DNA from: Deltaproteobacteria bacterium HGW-Deltaproteobacteria-18 | GTDB taxonomy: Bacteria > Desulfobacterota > Desulfovibrionia > Desulfovibrionales > Desulfomicrobiaceae | Direction: 5' to 3' | NCBI GenBank assembly: GCA_002841885.1 | Contig: PHBE01000011.1 | Coordinates: 97,179-161,178 of the forward strand | DNA: 64,000 bases | Shown here: one piece after another, positions 50,481 to 59,043 of the stretch | Layout: every line of letters begins with the position of its first letter | Numbering within the stretch: position 1 is the first letter of the stretch | Made by a program: the position numbers and the translations under genes | The notes under the pieces: model-generated | What the model was told of the DNA's origin: nothing | What the model saw: the letters and a program-made list of their open reading frames with translations, nothing else | Databases searched by the model: none

Positions 50481-51207
50481 ACTCGCCGAAATTCCAGTTC
50501 TTTATCGGGATGAGCATCTCGTCGCCGTGCACAAACCCGCAGGATTGCTGGTGCACCGCAACTCTCATGCCGGACGCGAACCCGTCCTGCTCCAGACGCT
50601 GCGCGACCAGCTCGGACAGCGTCTGTACCCGGTGCACCGTCTGGATCGCCCCACCTCGGGCGTCATGATCATGGCCTTCTCGTCACAGACCGCCCATCTC
50701 CTGGCCCTCCAGTTTGCGGGGCAGGAAGTGGGCAAGGCCTATCTTGCCGTGACGAGAGGCTTCACGCCTCTTCAAGGTCTCATCGACGATCCGATCAAAT
50801 CCGATTCCGGCAACCTGCAAGAGGCCCAGACCGAATTCACGCGCCTAGCCACGGCGGAAATCCCGCACCCGATCGGCCCCAACCCAACCGCCCGCTACAG
50901 TCTGGTCCGGGTCTGCCCCAAAACCGGCCGCACCCACCAGATCCGCCGCCACTTCGCCCACATCCGTCACCCTCTCATCGGCGACGTACTGCGCGGCGAC
51001 GGTCGCCAGAACCGCTTCTTCCGCGAACATTTCGGAGTGCACCGCCTCTTGCTGGCCAGCGTGGAACTCACCTTCCGCCACCCCCAAGACAACAATCCCA
51101 TGACCCTGACCTGCCCCCCTGCCCAGGAACTCCTCGATCTTTTCAGCCAACTGGGCTGGAGCGCTGGCCATGACGTGTCCCAGACCAAGGCCAACACGGA
51201 CCTCTGA
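50467..51207 (+). CDS. truC: RluA-family pseudouridine synthase, TruC-like
   Basis: A 246-residue pseudouridine synthase with the catalytic Asp in YPVHRLDRPTSGVMI and the later GRTHQIRRHFAHIRHPLIGD. No S4 domain. Length and sequence suggest TruC, which modifies U65 in tRNA-Asp, but an rRNA target cannot be excluded. It overlaps the asparaginase gene by 14 bases. Confidence 0.85.
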   Translation: MPGAELAEIPVLYRDEHLVAVHKPAGLLVHRNSHAGREPVLLQTLRDQLGQRLYPVHRLDRPTSGVMIMAFSSQTAHLLALQFAGQEVGKAYLAVTRGFTPLQGLIDDPIKSDSGNLQEAQTEFTRLATAEIPHPIGPNPTARYSLVRVCPKTGRTHQIRRHFAHIRHPLIGDVLRGDGRQNRFFREHFGVHRLLLASVELTFRHPQDNNPMTLTCPPAQELLDLFSQLGWSAGHDVSQTKANTDL

Positions 51208-51225
51208 TATCAACAAACCACACGA

Positions 51226-51403
51226 GGCTTGGCGGTTCGGCCCGCAGGCAGGCTCTCGACTGCCTGACTGAGCTTTGGCATCGTTTGGTGAATCATTGCC
51301 CACCGTACGGAGCGCCAAGCTGTGTTCGAAGAAGCAATGATTCACCTCTACGAGGTCAGCGATGGAGTTTCGAGAGACTGCCTGCGGGCCGAACCGTCAA
51401 GCC
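51226..51403. repeat. 178-bp nested inverted-repeat element (MITE-like or structured RNA)
   Basis: Outer arms 51226-51258 and 51371-51403 are reverse complements at 31 of 33 positions. Inside, 51287-51299 and 51334-51346 form a perfect 13-bp inverted repeat (GGTGAATCATTGC), and CCGTACGG (51303-51310) is a palindrome. No gene fills it. The form suggests a miniature inverted-repeat element, but no target duplication is obvious; a structured RNA is the alternative. It occupies most of the truC-rubredoxin gap. Confidence 0.7.
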
Positions 51404-51491
51404 GTCGCACAGAACCTCTCCCTCGAATTTGACGTCCACTCCTGCGGCCTTATCATACTTGTCTTATCAACAATCAAACCAGGAGCGGACA

Positions 51492-51719
51492 ATGGCGGCC
51501 CCTGAAGAGATTTACCAGTGCCAGACAGTCAATTGCGGCTACATGTACAATCCGGACAAGGGTGACAGGAAGGGAAAGATCCCGGCAGGGGTGAAGTTTG
51601 AAGACCTGCCGGAAGAATGGCGCTGCCCCATATGCGGAGGCACGAAAAGATGCTTCCGTCCCCTGGTCGGCCCCGGTTCGACGAGGGATGCAGGGTGTGA
51701 ACTGCCCACCAGGAATTGA
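51492..51719 (+). CDS. Rubredoxin-like protein with a CX4C loop
   Basis: A 75-residue protein. The first iron loop is CQTVNCGYMYNPDKGD and the second is CPICGG, after GVKFEDLPEEWR; the four cysteines would bind one iron. Normal rubredoxins have CxxCG. The CX4C form is known from rubredoxin-2 of Desulfovibrio desulfuricans. About 20 residues follow the domain. The ATG is preceded by AGGAG. Confidence 0.88.
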   Translation: MAAPEEIYQCQTVNCGYMYNPDKGDRKGKIPAGVKFEDLPEEWRCPICGGTKRCFRPLVGPGSTRDAGCELPTRN

Positions 51720-51834
51720 GGCAATTCGGGCCATGAAAAAGCGCGCCCTGACTCAAGATGTCCGGACGCGCTTTTATCTGTTTCATGCGGCCTTAAAAAC
51801 GCCCAAAGCACCAGGCGTTCGGCCCCAGTGAGTC

Positions 51835-52203
51835 TTATCCGGCCTGGATCTCAATGCGGCGAGGCTTGAAGCGGGCCGCCTTGGGCAAGTAGAGTTCAAG
51901 CAGACCCTTCTTCAGGCTGGCACGGATACCTTCCCGGTCCACACCATCTGAAATGGTGAAAGTGCGTACGTATTCTCCGTCCCCGAATTCCACATGCAGG
52001 GCCTTGGCGTTTTCCTCTCGCGGGTAGACCGCCTTTCCGCGGATCTCCAGTTCGTTATCCCGCAAGTCAATGGACAGACCTTCCTTGCCCACACCGGGCA
52101 TGTCCACGAAGATGTGGAATCCGTCCTCACGCTCCAGCACGTCGGTGTTGGGGCGGAACCTGGGCAGGGTCGGGGCCGTCTTTTTTTCCATATCGTTAGT
52201 CAT
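51835..52203 (-). CDS. Hsp20 small heat-shock protein (second gene)
   Basis: A 122-residue alpha-crystallin-domain holdase. GFHIFVDMPGVGKEGLSI starts the domain and the GLLELYLPKA segment holds the family's conserved C-terminal G-L/I-L strand. ATG 52203 is chosen; the in-frame extension lies before AGGAGGAG. It is 24 bases after the other hsp20, so the two are likely co-transcribed. Confidence 0.9.
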   Translation of the reverse strand: MTNDMEKKTAPTLPRFRPNTDVLEREDGFHIFVDMPGVGKEGLSIDLRDNELEIRGKAVYPREENAKALHVEFGDGEYVRTFTISDGVDREGIRASLKKGLLELYLPKAARFKPRRIEIQAG

Positions 52204-52227
52204 GGGTTCATCTCCTCCTGGCAACAC

Positions 52228-52641
52228 TTACTGGGCATCGATGGCGATGGTCAGCGGATGGCTTTCCTTGGCCTTGGGCAGAACCACTCGAAGCACACCG
52301 TCTTTCATGGAAGCCTTGATCGCCTCCGCACGCACGGGAACATTGAGATTGATGATCCGCTGGAAACTTCCGGTCGGACGCTCCTGCCTGTAGTAATTAC
52401 CGACCTCGTTCTTTTTTGTGCCCCGGATGACCAGGCTCTTTTCGTTCAAGGTCAGCTCAATATCGTCCGTATCCATTCCAGGGATTTCCGACGAGACGAC
52501 TATTTCTTCCTCGCCCTCGCTGATGTTGACAGGCGGATAGGAAATGCGCCTCTGGCTCAATGTACTCGGCCGCCACAATTCTTCGAAAAAACTATCCATG
52601 TTGCGCGGTAAATCATAATATGTACTGAAATCGATAACCAT
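52228..52641 (-). CDS. Hsp20 small heat-shock protein (first gene)
   Basis: A 137-residue alpha-crystallin-domain protein. EIVVSSEIPGMDTDDIEL opens the domain, and DGVLRVVLPKAKE closes it. The N-terminal arm (about 1-38) is aromatic-rich. The ATG follows GGAGG. On the minus strand upstream, TTGACG and an AT-rich stretch could be a promoter; no CIRCE element is seen. Confidence 0.9.
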   Translation of the reverse strand: MVIDFSTYYDLPRNMDSFFEELWRPSTLSQRRISYPPVNISEGEEEIVVSSEIPGMDTDDIELTLNEKSLVIRGTKKNEVGNYYRQERPTGSFQRIINLNVPVRAEAIKASMKDGVLRVVLPKAKESHPLTIAIDAQ

Positions 52642-52758
52642 ACGGCATACCTCCAATCGTTACGATGGCAACTAAATAAACACGATCGCACCAGCGTCAA
52701 GACCAGAGCCAGTCCGACAAGGGAGGTCAAAGACCAATGAAAATTCTCTGATTGTAGA

Positions 52759-52778
52759 TTATCAATAATTATTACTAT
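52759..52778. promoter_or_regulatory. AT-rich palindrome upstream of rubrerythrin
   Basis: The 10-base palindrome AATAATTATT (52764-52773) sits in an AT-rich island in the divergent hsp20/rubrerythrin gap, about 65 bases before the rubrerythrin start. It resembles a PerR/Fur-type operator, which is known to control rubrerythrin in relatives. One site by eye only. Confidence 0.3.
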
Positions 52779-52839
52779 TGAATCGACAGGCAATTTTTTA
52801 CCTGCTAGACGCAGGACACATTTCAACCATGGAGGATTT

Positions 52840-53418
52840 ATGTCGAAATCTCTGAAAGGCACTCAGACCGAGAAAAATATCCTGACTGCCTTTGCCGGCG
52901 AATCCCAGGCCCGCAACCGCTACACGTTCTTCGCCAAGCAGGCCCGCAAGGACGGGTATGTCCAGATCTCGGACATTTTCACCGAGACGGCGGACCAGGA
53001 GAAGGCTCACGCCAAATCCCTCTTCAAGCTCCTTGAAGGCGGCGAAACCGAGATCACCGCGACCTTCCCTGCCGGACGCATCGGGACGACCCTCGAAAAC
53101 CTCCTGGATGCCGCAGAAGGTGAGAAGCACGAGTGGGGGCACATGTATCCCGATTTCGCCAAGGTCGCCAGGGAAGAGGGCTTCCCGGAGGTCGCCCAGG
53201 TCATGCAGGCCATCTCCGTGGCCGAAAAAGAACACGAGCGACGCTACCGTGCTCTGGCCAGAAACATCGAGGACGGACGGGTCTTTGCCAAGGACGAGAA
53301 AATCACCTGGCGCTGCCGCAACTGCGGTTACACGCATGAAGGCAAGAAGGCCGCCGAGCACTGTCCGGCCTGTGACCATCCACAGGCCCACTTCGAGGTG
53401 CTGGCCGAAAACTGGTAG
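52840..53418 (+). CDS. rbr: Rubrerythrin
   Basis: Non-heme peroxidase that removes hydrogen peroxide in anaerobes. The 192 residues have a four-helix diiron domain (about 1-150), with the paired EExxH-type helices seen as QEKAH and EKEHERRY. A C-terminal rubredoxin domain follows with CRNCGYTHEG and CPACDHPQAHFEVL. ATG follows GGAGG. Confidence 0.96.
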   Translation: MSKSLKGTQTEKNILTAFAGESQARNRYTFFAKQARKDGYVQISDIFTETADQEKAHAKSLFKLLEGGETEITATFPAGRIGTTLENLLDAAEGEKHEWGHMYPDFAKVAREEGFPEVAQVMQAISVAEKEHERRYRALARNIEDGRVFAKDEKITWRCRNCGYTHEGKKAAEHCPACDHPQAHFEVLAENW

Positions 53419-53430
53419 TCGTCAGATCAT

Positions 53431-53460
53431 GAAGGAGCCCCGCGGCTCCTTTATAATTTT
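53431..53460 (+). terminator. Terminator after rubrerythrin
   Basis: Stem AAGGAGCC / GGCTCCTT around CCGC, followed by an AT-rich stretch ending in four T. Confidence 0.75.
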
Positions 53461-53470
53461 CGAGGAAGAG

Positions 53471-53962
53471 CTAGCCGCGTTTGCCCGGCACAAAGGTGGA
53501 GCGCAGAAATCTGGGATGAAAAAAATACAGGGGGTTGGCGACGATGGCATCTGGCAGGATGTGGTACCAGCGGTAGCCCAACTCGCGGAAGACGCGGCGC
53601 GCCTGGGCCCGACAACCAGCCTGACGGGCTGCCAGCAGCGCGGCGTCACGCTGGCAGCGTGAGGAGGCAACAAGCTGAAAAACGCGGGGCCGGAAACCGT
53701 AACGGACCAGAAGCCTGCGCAGACGCTTGAACTCGCGGTAACGCGAAAAGGCGTCAGCTTGGCACAAGACCACACCCCAGGCAAAAAGGGCTGTCAGTAC
53801 CAACCAGATCCAGGCGGTTTTGGACGCCTCGGCCTGGTTCAGGATGAACCAGGCTTCGCAGCCTGAAACCACGGCAAGAATGGAAACCTTGACCGTCGTC
53901 AGATGGGGGAAGGGCGCTGCCTGCAGATATTGCGGCAGCTCGCGCAAAAAGATCCGGAACAT
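53471..53962 (-). CDS. Hypothetical membrane protein
   Basis: A 163-residue protein with two membrane helices (about 22-42 and 47-66) and a basic C-terminal half with many arginines and cysteines, ending HPRFLRSTFVPGKRG. I do not recognise a family. The ribosome site is weak. It converges with rubrerythrin and is downstream of the permease gene. Confidence 0.6.
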   Translation of the reverse strand: MFRIFLRELPQYLQAAPFPHLTTVKVSILAVVSGCEAWFILNQAEASKTAWIWLVLTALFAWGVVLCQADAFSRYREFKRLRRLLVRYGFRPRVFQLVASSRCQRDAALLAARQAGCRAQARRVFRELGYRWYHILPDAIVANPLYFFHPRFLRSTFVPGKRG

Positions 53963-54037
53963 TGGCGCAAACTGGCCGTTTCCGCCTCGTTCGTCAAGGC
54001 CGGCAAATCGGCCAATCCTCCCGGCAGGATACGTGGT

Positions 54038-55267
54038 TCAGGGTGCGTCGAGCACCCTGTCTCCGCGAGGTGCGATCGTAGCGCGCCGGCCCAACCCCCA
54101 AGCGGTCATGGCACCCAAGACAAGCAGGATCGGCCAGGAGGACATGGCCAGCATCCCCCCCAAAACCATGGCCAGAATCGCGGACAGGACCCGCATGAGC
54201 CTGGAGGGGAGAATACGCGCCCCGGCCAACAGGGCCATGATGGCGTTGGCTAGAAAAAAGGCGTTGGCCACAGCCACCAGCTTTTCAACGCTGAGCACTC
54301 CGGCCAGGTTCAGCGCCAGAACGCCGAGATGGATCGTCGAGAGGACCGTGGCGGCGGCAGCTGGTGCACCCCCTCCATTTCGGCGACCCAGAAAAGCGGG
54401 CAGCGTTCCCTCGACGGCCAGGGCCGACACGAGCCGCGACACGGCACCGGTGAAGGCCAGTTCCGTGACAAGGCACAGCGCCACGGCCAGCACGGACAGG
54501 AGCACGACGCTACCCGTGCCGAATATCGGTTCAAGGATGTCTGTCATACTCCTGCCGCCCACGCTCTGCATGGCGGCAGCTACGATCAGCGTCACAGCGG
54601 CGATGACCGAAACGCTCATGGCCACGGACTGCGGGATGGTGCGCTCCGGATTTCGTATCTCTGCGGAATAGTTTCCGATAATTTCCCATCCCACTACGGT
54701 CCAAAACAGCAATAAAAGACCATAACCGAATCGTACCGGCTCCAAGGGTTCCGACGGCATAGGCACCGTCGGCACCGAAAGCAGACAGCCCACGCCGCCC
54801 ACCAGCAGCAGCAGGGCCGCGCCGGAGGAAAGGACGAAGGCCGCGCTGCCAAGAGCACTGATACGGCGCAGAAGCAGCAGCCAGATGACTCCTACCAACC
54901 CCGATGCCACCAACCCGTCAGGCACATGGTCGCCGAGGCCAAGATAACTGGCCGCAGTCAGCGCCACGGCCACAGGCCCGACGCAGACCGCGCCCATAAG
55001 AAAAAACGATGTCAGAGTCTTGGCCCTTGTTCCGAAAGCACTGGCCACACATTGGCTTACACCGTTGTCGCCGGGAAAAATGATGCTGAGGCTCCCGAAT
55101 ACCGACGCAAATAGCGCTCCAACAAGGGTAATGACTACCCAAGCAGGCAGGGCCCAGTTCCCAAGCAGCCCGAAAACCAGGGGGGGGAGAATAATGATGC
55201 CTGATCCCAGGATGGGTCCGATGATGAAGCCAGTCAGTAGAACTGGACCGAGTTTTCGCGAGCGCAT
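54038..55267 (-). CDS. APC-family amino-acid permease
   Basis: A 409-residue transporter with about twelve membrane helices. The first, GFIIGPILGSGIIILPPLV, has the glycine-rich APC motif; the loop SAEIRNPERTIPQS is the other hallmark. It resembles YjeH. The ATG follows AAGGAG. It is divergent from the LysR gene and close to aspartase, suggesting an amino-acid role. Confidence 0.85.
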   Translation of the reverse strand: MRSRKLGPVLLTGFIIGPILGSGIIILPPLVFGLLGNWALPAWVVITLVGALFASVFGSLSIIFPGDNGVSQCVASAFGTRAKTLTSFFLMGAVCVGPVAVALTAASYLGLGDHVPDGLVASGLVGVIWLLLLRRISALGSAAFVLSSGAALLLLVGGVGCLLSVPTVPMPSEPLEPVRFGYGLLLLFWTVVGWEIIGNYSAEIRNPERTIPQSVAMSVSVIAAVTLIVAAAMQSVGGRSMTDILEPIFGTGSVVLLSVLAVALCLVTELAFTGAVSRLVSALAVEGTLPAFLGRRNGGGAPAAAATVLSTIHLGVLALNLAGVLSVEKLVAVANAFFLANAIMALLAGARILPSRLMRVLSAILAMVLGGMLAMSSWPILLVLGAMTAWGLGRRATIAPRGDRVLDAP

Positions 55268-55365
55268 AGGTACTCCTTGTGTGCCCGTTGGACTACCGGG
55301 CGGAGTTTGACAAATCCAATAGTGATTTGCGAAGGCAGCATTCGATATTTTCGAACGGAGCAAGA

Positions 55366-56250
55366 ATGGAATTTCACCAACTCACTGCCTTTCAAGCCGT
55401 GGCCCGCACCGGCAACCTTACGCGCGCGTCGGAAGGGCTGCACCTAAGCCAGTCCGCCCTCTCCACCCAGATCAGAAATCTGGAGGAGGAGCTGGGCGTG
55501 GGCCTCTTCACCCGCCAGGCCAAGGGCATGCGCCTGACCCGCGCCGGCGAGGCGCTGCTGCCCCACGCCGAAGAGGTGCTCGACAAAGCCAGGGAAATGG
55601 GACGCGCGGCCATCGGTCTGCGGGCAGAGGTCTGCGGCAACCTGAATATCGGCCTCAACACCGACCCGACCTTCCTGCGCCTGAACCGCGTCATCCGTAC
55701 CGTCACCTCAGCCATGCCGCAGGTAACCCTGACCTTCTGCATCAGCCAGACCCTGACCACCGAAGCAATGCTCAAGCGTGGCGAGATGGACATGGGGTTC
55801 GCCTTCGGCTCCAGGCTCGGACCAGATATTGGCATGCGTCAGCTGGCGACCACCCCGGTCAGCATAGTCGTACCAAAGCATATGGCCGACGATCCGGCCA
55901 CACTGGACTGGAAGCGCATCGCGGCCATGCCCTGGGTCTGGACCACCTGCCAGTGCCCCTTCCATCTCCTCTGCCAAGAACGCATGAATGAGGCAGGGGT
56001 GCGGCCCAACACAGTGACCGAGGCGGTTGACGAGAACATCGTCAAGGAGCTGGCTCTTGGCGGGATAGGCGTGACGCTCCTGCGCAGGAACGACGCGGAG
56101 GATGTGGCGAGGCAGGGGGCAGGGGTGATATGGGAGCCGGGCGAAATTCAGGTGCCCCTGAGCCTGGCTTGGCTCGCCAGACGCGACGATGACCGCCTCA
56201 TCACAAATGCGGTCAGGCTCATCGGCGCAATCTGGCAGGAGGAAGCCTAA
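55366..56250 (+). CDS. LysR-family transcriptional regulator
   Basis: A 294-residue regulator. The winged helix (1-60) has HLSQSALSTQIRNLEEELG, and the effector-binding domain follows. The ATG follows GGAG. It is divergent from the permease, which is a likely target through the shared 98-bp gap. Its stop overlaps the aspA stop region by 4 bases. Confidence 0.9.
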   Translation: MEFHQLTAFQAVARTGNLTRASEGLHLSQSALSTQIRNLEEELGVGLFTRQAKGMRLTRAGEALLPHAEEVLDKAREMGRAAIGLRAEVCGNLNIGLNTDPTFLRLNRVIRTVTSAMPQVTLTFCISQTLTTEAMLKRGEMDMGFAFGSRLGPDIGMRQLATTPVSIVVPKHMADDPATLDWKRIAAMPWVWTTCQCPFHLLCQERMNEAGVRPNTVTEAVDENIVKELALGGIGVTLLRRNDAEDVARQGAGVIWEPGEIQVPLSLAWLARRDDDRLITNAVRLIGAIWQEEA

Positions 56251-57659
56251 CCCCTCTTGGAGCGCACCATGCGCGGGTGGGTCATCTTCATCGGATCCAA
56301 GGCGTCCTCGAGTTCGTCCTTGGACATAAGGCCCTTTTCCAGCACGAGGTCATACACCGCTTTCCCGCTGGTCGCGGCCTCCTTGGCGATTGAGGCCGCC
56401 TCATCGTAGCCAAGATAGGGCACCAGGACCGTCACGATCCCGGCCGAAGCGCGGACCAACTGAGCGCATCGCTCCCGATTGGCGGTGATCCCGACAATGC
56501 AGCGGTCCTTCAGGATCCGCATGGCCCGCAAAAGCATGTCCATGGTTTGGAACAGGTTGAAAGCAATTATGGGCTCGAAGACATTGAGTTCGAGTTGTCC
56601 ATGTTCTGCGGCAATGGTCACGGTCAGGTCGTTGCCGATGGCCTGGAAGCAGACCTGGTTGACCATTTCCGGGATGACCGGATTGACCTTGCCGGGCATG
56701 ATGGACGAACCCGGCTGACGAGGCGGCAGGTTGATCTCGCCGAGCCCTGCGTAAGGCCCGGAGGAAAGCAGGCGAAGATCGTTGCATATCTTTGAAAGTT
56801 TCACTGCCACCCGCTTGAAGACGCCCGACAGCTGCACAAATGCCCCCGTGTCCGACGTAGCCTCCACCAGATTGGGCGACTTCGTCAGGGGCAGACCCGT
56901 GATGTGGGCCAGCTTCTCGCATACGAAGGCCGCGTAGGCCGGAACGGTGTTGATGCCCGTACCGATGGCCGTCGCGCCCATGTTGATCTCCATGAGGAGC
57001 TTGCGGCACTCCTGAACGCGATCGATGTCCTCGCCCACGGTCACGGCCCAGGCCGTGAACTCCTGCCCAAGAGTCATGGGCACGGCGTCCTGCAGCTGGG
57101 TTCGGCCCATTTTGAGCACGTCAGCGAACTCCTCGCCCTTGCAGGTCAGGGCATCGACCAAATCCTTCATTGCGCTCACCAGCTCCCGGATCTTCCAAAT
57201 GGCCGTGATCCGAAGAGACGTGGGGTATACGTCGTTGGTGGACTGGGACAGATTGACGTGGTTGTTGGGATGACAGAACCCGTATTCACCCTTGGCGCGT
57301 CCCATCAGCTCCAGCGCCCGGTTGGCGACAACCTCGTTCATGTTCATGTTGACCGAAGTTCCGGCCCCGCCCTGGATGACGTCGACCACAAAATGATCGT
57401 TCAGCTTCCCTTCGCGCACTTCCCGGCAGGCGCCCAGGATGGCATCAGCAATGTCCGCATCGAGCAGGCCGAGCTCCAGATTGGCCAGGGCCGCAGCCTG
57501 TTTGATGCACGCCAGAGCCTCAATGTGCAACGGATAGTGGGAGATGGGAATTCCCGTAACCTGAAAATTCTCCATGGCACGCACGGTCTGCACACCATAA
57601 TAGGCATTCACCGGAACTTTGCGTTCTCCAAGAGAGTCTTTCTCGACTCGATGGTTCAT
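56247..57659 (-). CDS. aspA: Aspartate ammonia-lyase
   Basis: Reversibly splits aspartate into fumarate and ammonia. The 470 residues have GGAGTSVNMNMNEV, QSTNDVYPTS and the fumarase-superfamily loop GSSIMPGKVNP. Position 2 of the loop is the catalytic serine. The ATG follows AGAGGA; a longer start is rejected. Fumarate so formed could feed respiration. Fumarase class II is less likely given the sequence. Confidence 0.92.
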   Translation of the reverse strand: MNHRVEKDSLGERKVPVNAYYGVQTVRAMENFQVTGIPISHYPLHIEALACIKQAAALANLELGLLDADIADAILGACREVREGKLNDHFVVDVIQGGAGTSVNMNMNEVVANRALELMGRAKGEYGFCHPNNHVNLSQSTNDVYPTSLRITAIWKIRELVSAMKDLVDALTCKGEEFADVLKMGRTQLQDAVPMTLGQEFTAWAVTVGEDIDRVQECRKLLMEINMGATAIGTGINTVPAYAAFVCEKLAHITGLPLTKSPNLVEATSDTGAFVQLSGVFKRVAVKLSKICNDLRLLSSGPYAGLGEINLPPRQPGSSIMPGKVNPVIPEMVNQVCFQAIGNDLTVTIAAEHGQLELNVFEPIIAFNLFQTMDMLLRAMRILKDRCIVGITANRERCAQLVRASAGIVTVLVPYLGYDEAASIAKEAATSGKAVYDLVLEKGLMSKDELEDALDPMKMTHPRMVRSKRG

Positions 57660-57730
57660 AATATCCTCTTTACTCGTGATTCTATTGAGGCCTAGAAGAC
57701 CTACGTACTCAATTAATCGGAGACAGCCCA

Positions 57731-58027
57731 ATGAGAAAGCACTTTTTTTTTCTTGCCCTGCTTTTATTTCTCGCCAATCCGGTCCAGTCCGCAGACATGC
57801 GTTGCCAGGGCGACCTCATGACGCCCGGGACCATCATCACCAAGGTACGCCAAAAATGCGGCGATCCTCGGTGGGAAGACCGCATCGGTGAGGTCACAAG
57901 GACAAGCCGCAGCGGCGGAGAACGTCTGCTTTACATCACACAGCTGACCTATGAGGCAGGCGGAGGCTATTTCGTCCTGACATTTGAAGGCGGCGAACTC
58001 AAGGAAACGGAATTCTTTCAAAAATGA
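57731..58027 (+). CDS. DUF2845-like exported small protein
   Basis: A 98-residue protein with a signal peptide ending VQSA (residue 20). The mature part has two cysteines (MRCQGDLM and VRQKCGDP) and the pattern of DUF2845: a CG-P-W motif and a C-terminal strand FVLTFEGGEL. Function unknown; probably periplasmic. GGAG lies before the ATG. Confidence 0.78.
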   Translation: MRKHFFFLALLLFLANPVQSADMRCQGDLMTPGTIITKVRQKCGDPRWEDRIGEVTRTSRSGGERLLYITQLTYEAGGGYFVLTFEGGELKETEFFQK

Positions 58028-58053
58028 ACGCAATAATGCAGGGGCACAACACA

Positions 58054-58278
58054 ATGCAGATACAAATCGTCTACTGCGCCCTATGACTGGGCTATGAAAA
58101 ACGCGCCGCAAGTCTTGCGGACAGATTGCGCGCCGATGCAGGAGCCACCGTATCCCTCACGCGCGGGAGCAGAGGCGACTTCGAAGTCCTGCTCGGCGAC
58201 ACGCTTATATATTCCAAACAGCAAACACGACGTATCCCAAACCCCGATCAGGTTCTGGACCTTTTGCGGCAAACCTGA
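58054..58278 (+). CDS. SelW-like selenoprotein (Rdx family), UGA codon 11 read as selenocysteine
   Basis: The reading frame is MQIQIVYCAL-Sec-LGYEKRAASLA and continues to TRRIPNPDQVLDLLRQT, 74 residues. TGA at 58084-58086 falls in a CxxU motif (C8-A-L-U11) after the first beta strand, as in the SelT/SelW/SelH Rdx family. The family's RGDFEVLLGD and RIPNPDQ segments follow. A hairpin 58106-58120 (CCGCAA-GTC-TTGCGG), about 20 bases after the UGA, is a candidate bacterial SECIS. AGGGG precedes the ATG. The rest of the gap, 58279-58443, shows nothing. Confidence 0.85.
58087..58130 (+). promoter_or_regulatory. Candidate bacterial SECIS element
   Basis: Immediately 3' of the in-frame UGA, stem 58106-58111 with 58115-58120 encloses a GTC loop. 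CGCG on both sides can extend it. Location and G-U-rich apical loop fit bacterial SECIS elements, which vary widely. Confidence 0.6.
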
Positions 58279-58443
58279 CCTGCAATTATTTTTGTGTCGA
58301 ATACTCCTTGCTGGACAAATATCGCTTTCAAGATTTTCACCCTTGTCGTATGGTGCGCCATAATCCCGCATTCCTTTTCCGGGAATCCCGGGAAGGCAGT
58401 CCGGACCGATTTCACGTAATGCACGCACCAACAAGGGGATGCC

Positions 58444-59022
58444 ATGAACCACCTGATCATTTTCTGCCACCCCAGTGCCACAAGCTTCAACCGCGCCATT
58501 GCCGATTCGGTGCAGGCTGTTTCCGAAGCGCTGGGGCACGATACATGTTGCCGGGATTTATACGGATTAGCATTCAATCCAGTGTTGTCCAAAATGGATG
58601 TGGACAACCCGGCGGCGATGGCCCCACCGGACGTCAGACAGGAACAGGAATTCATCGAATGGGCCGACTTGCTCACCTTTGTCTACCCGATATGGTGGAC
58701 CGGAATGCCGGCCATGCTCAAAGGTTATGTCGACCGGGTCTTTTGCCAGGGGTTTGCCTATTGCCCGCAAGGGGACACCGTGAAAGGACTTTTGAACGGA
58801 AAAAAGGTCCTCATTTTCAACACGACAGGGCTGCCCAGCCCGTTCTACACGTCCCAGGGAATGCACGAAGCCATGTCTCTGACCACGGACACTGGCATCT
58901 TCGAGCTTTGCGGGATGGAAGTCCTGCACCATGCTTTCTTCGGCAGCCTGGAAGTGGTCAGCGATGAAGTACGCAAATCTTATCTTGGCGAAGCTGTTTC
59001 AATAACATCCAGATATTTATAG
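58444..59022 (+). CDS. NAD(P)H-dependent flavoprotein, quinone-reductase-like
   Basis: A 192-residue flavodoxin-fold protein. It begins with LIIFCHPSATSFN and has FVYPIWWTGMPAMLKGYVDRVF, the FMN/FAD and quinone-site signature of NQO1/KefF/MdaB types. Likely a two-electron quinone reductase. AGGGG precedes the ATG. Confidence 0.88.
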   Translation: MNHLIIFCHPSATSFNRAIADSVQAVSEALGHDTCCRDLYGLAFNPVLSKMDVDNPAAMAPPDVRQEQEFIEWADLLTFVYPIWWTGMPAMLKGYVDRVFCQGFAYCPQGDTVKGLLNGKKVLIFNTTGLPSPFYTSQGMHEAMSLTTDTGIFELCGMEVLHHAFFGSLEVVSDEVRKSYLGEAVSITSRYL

Positions 59023-59043
59023 AAAAAAAACCGGAGACCGCCC

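Noticed and set aside
53820..54671. A 283-codon plus-strand frame opposite the permease
   Set aside because: Low-complexity composition (Ala, Arg, Ser, Thr) and antisense to a membrane protein.
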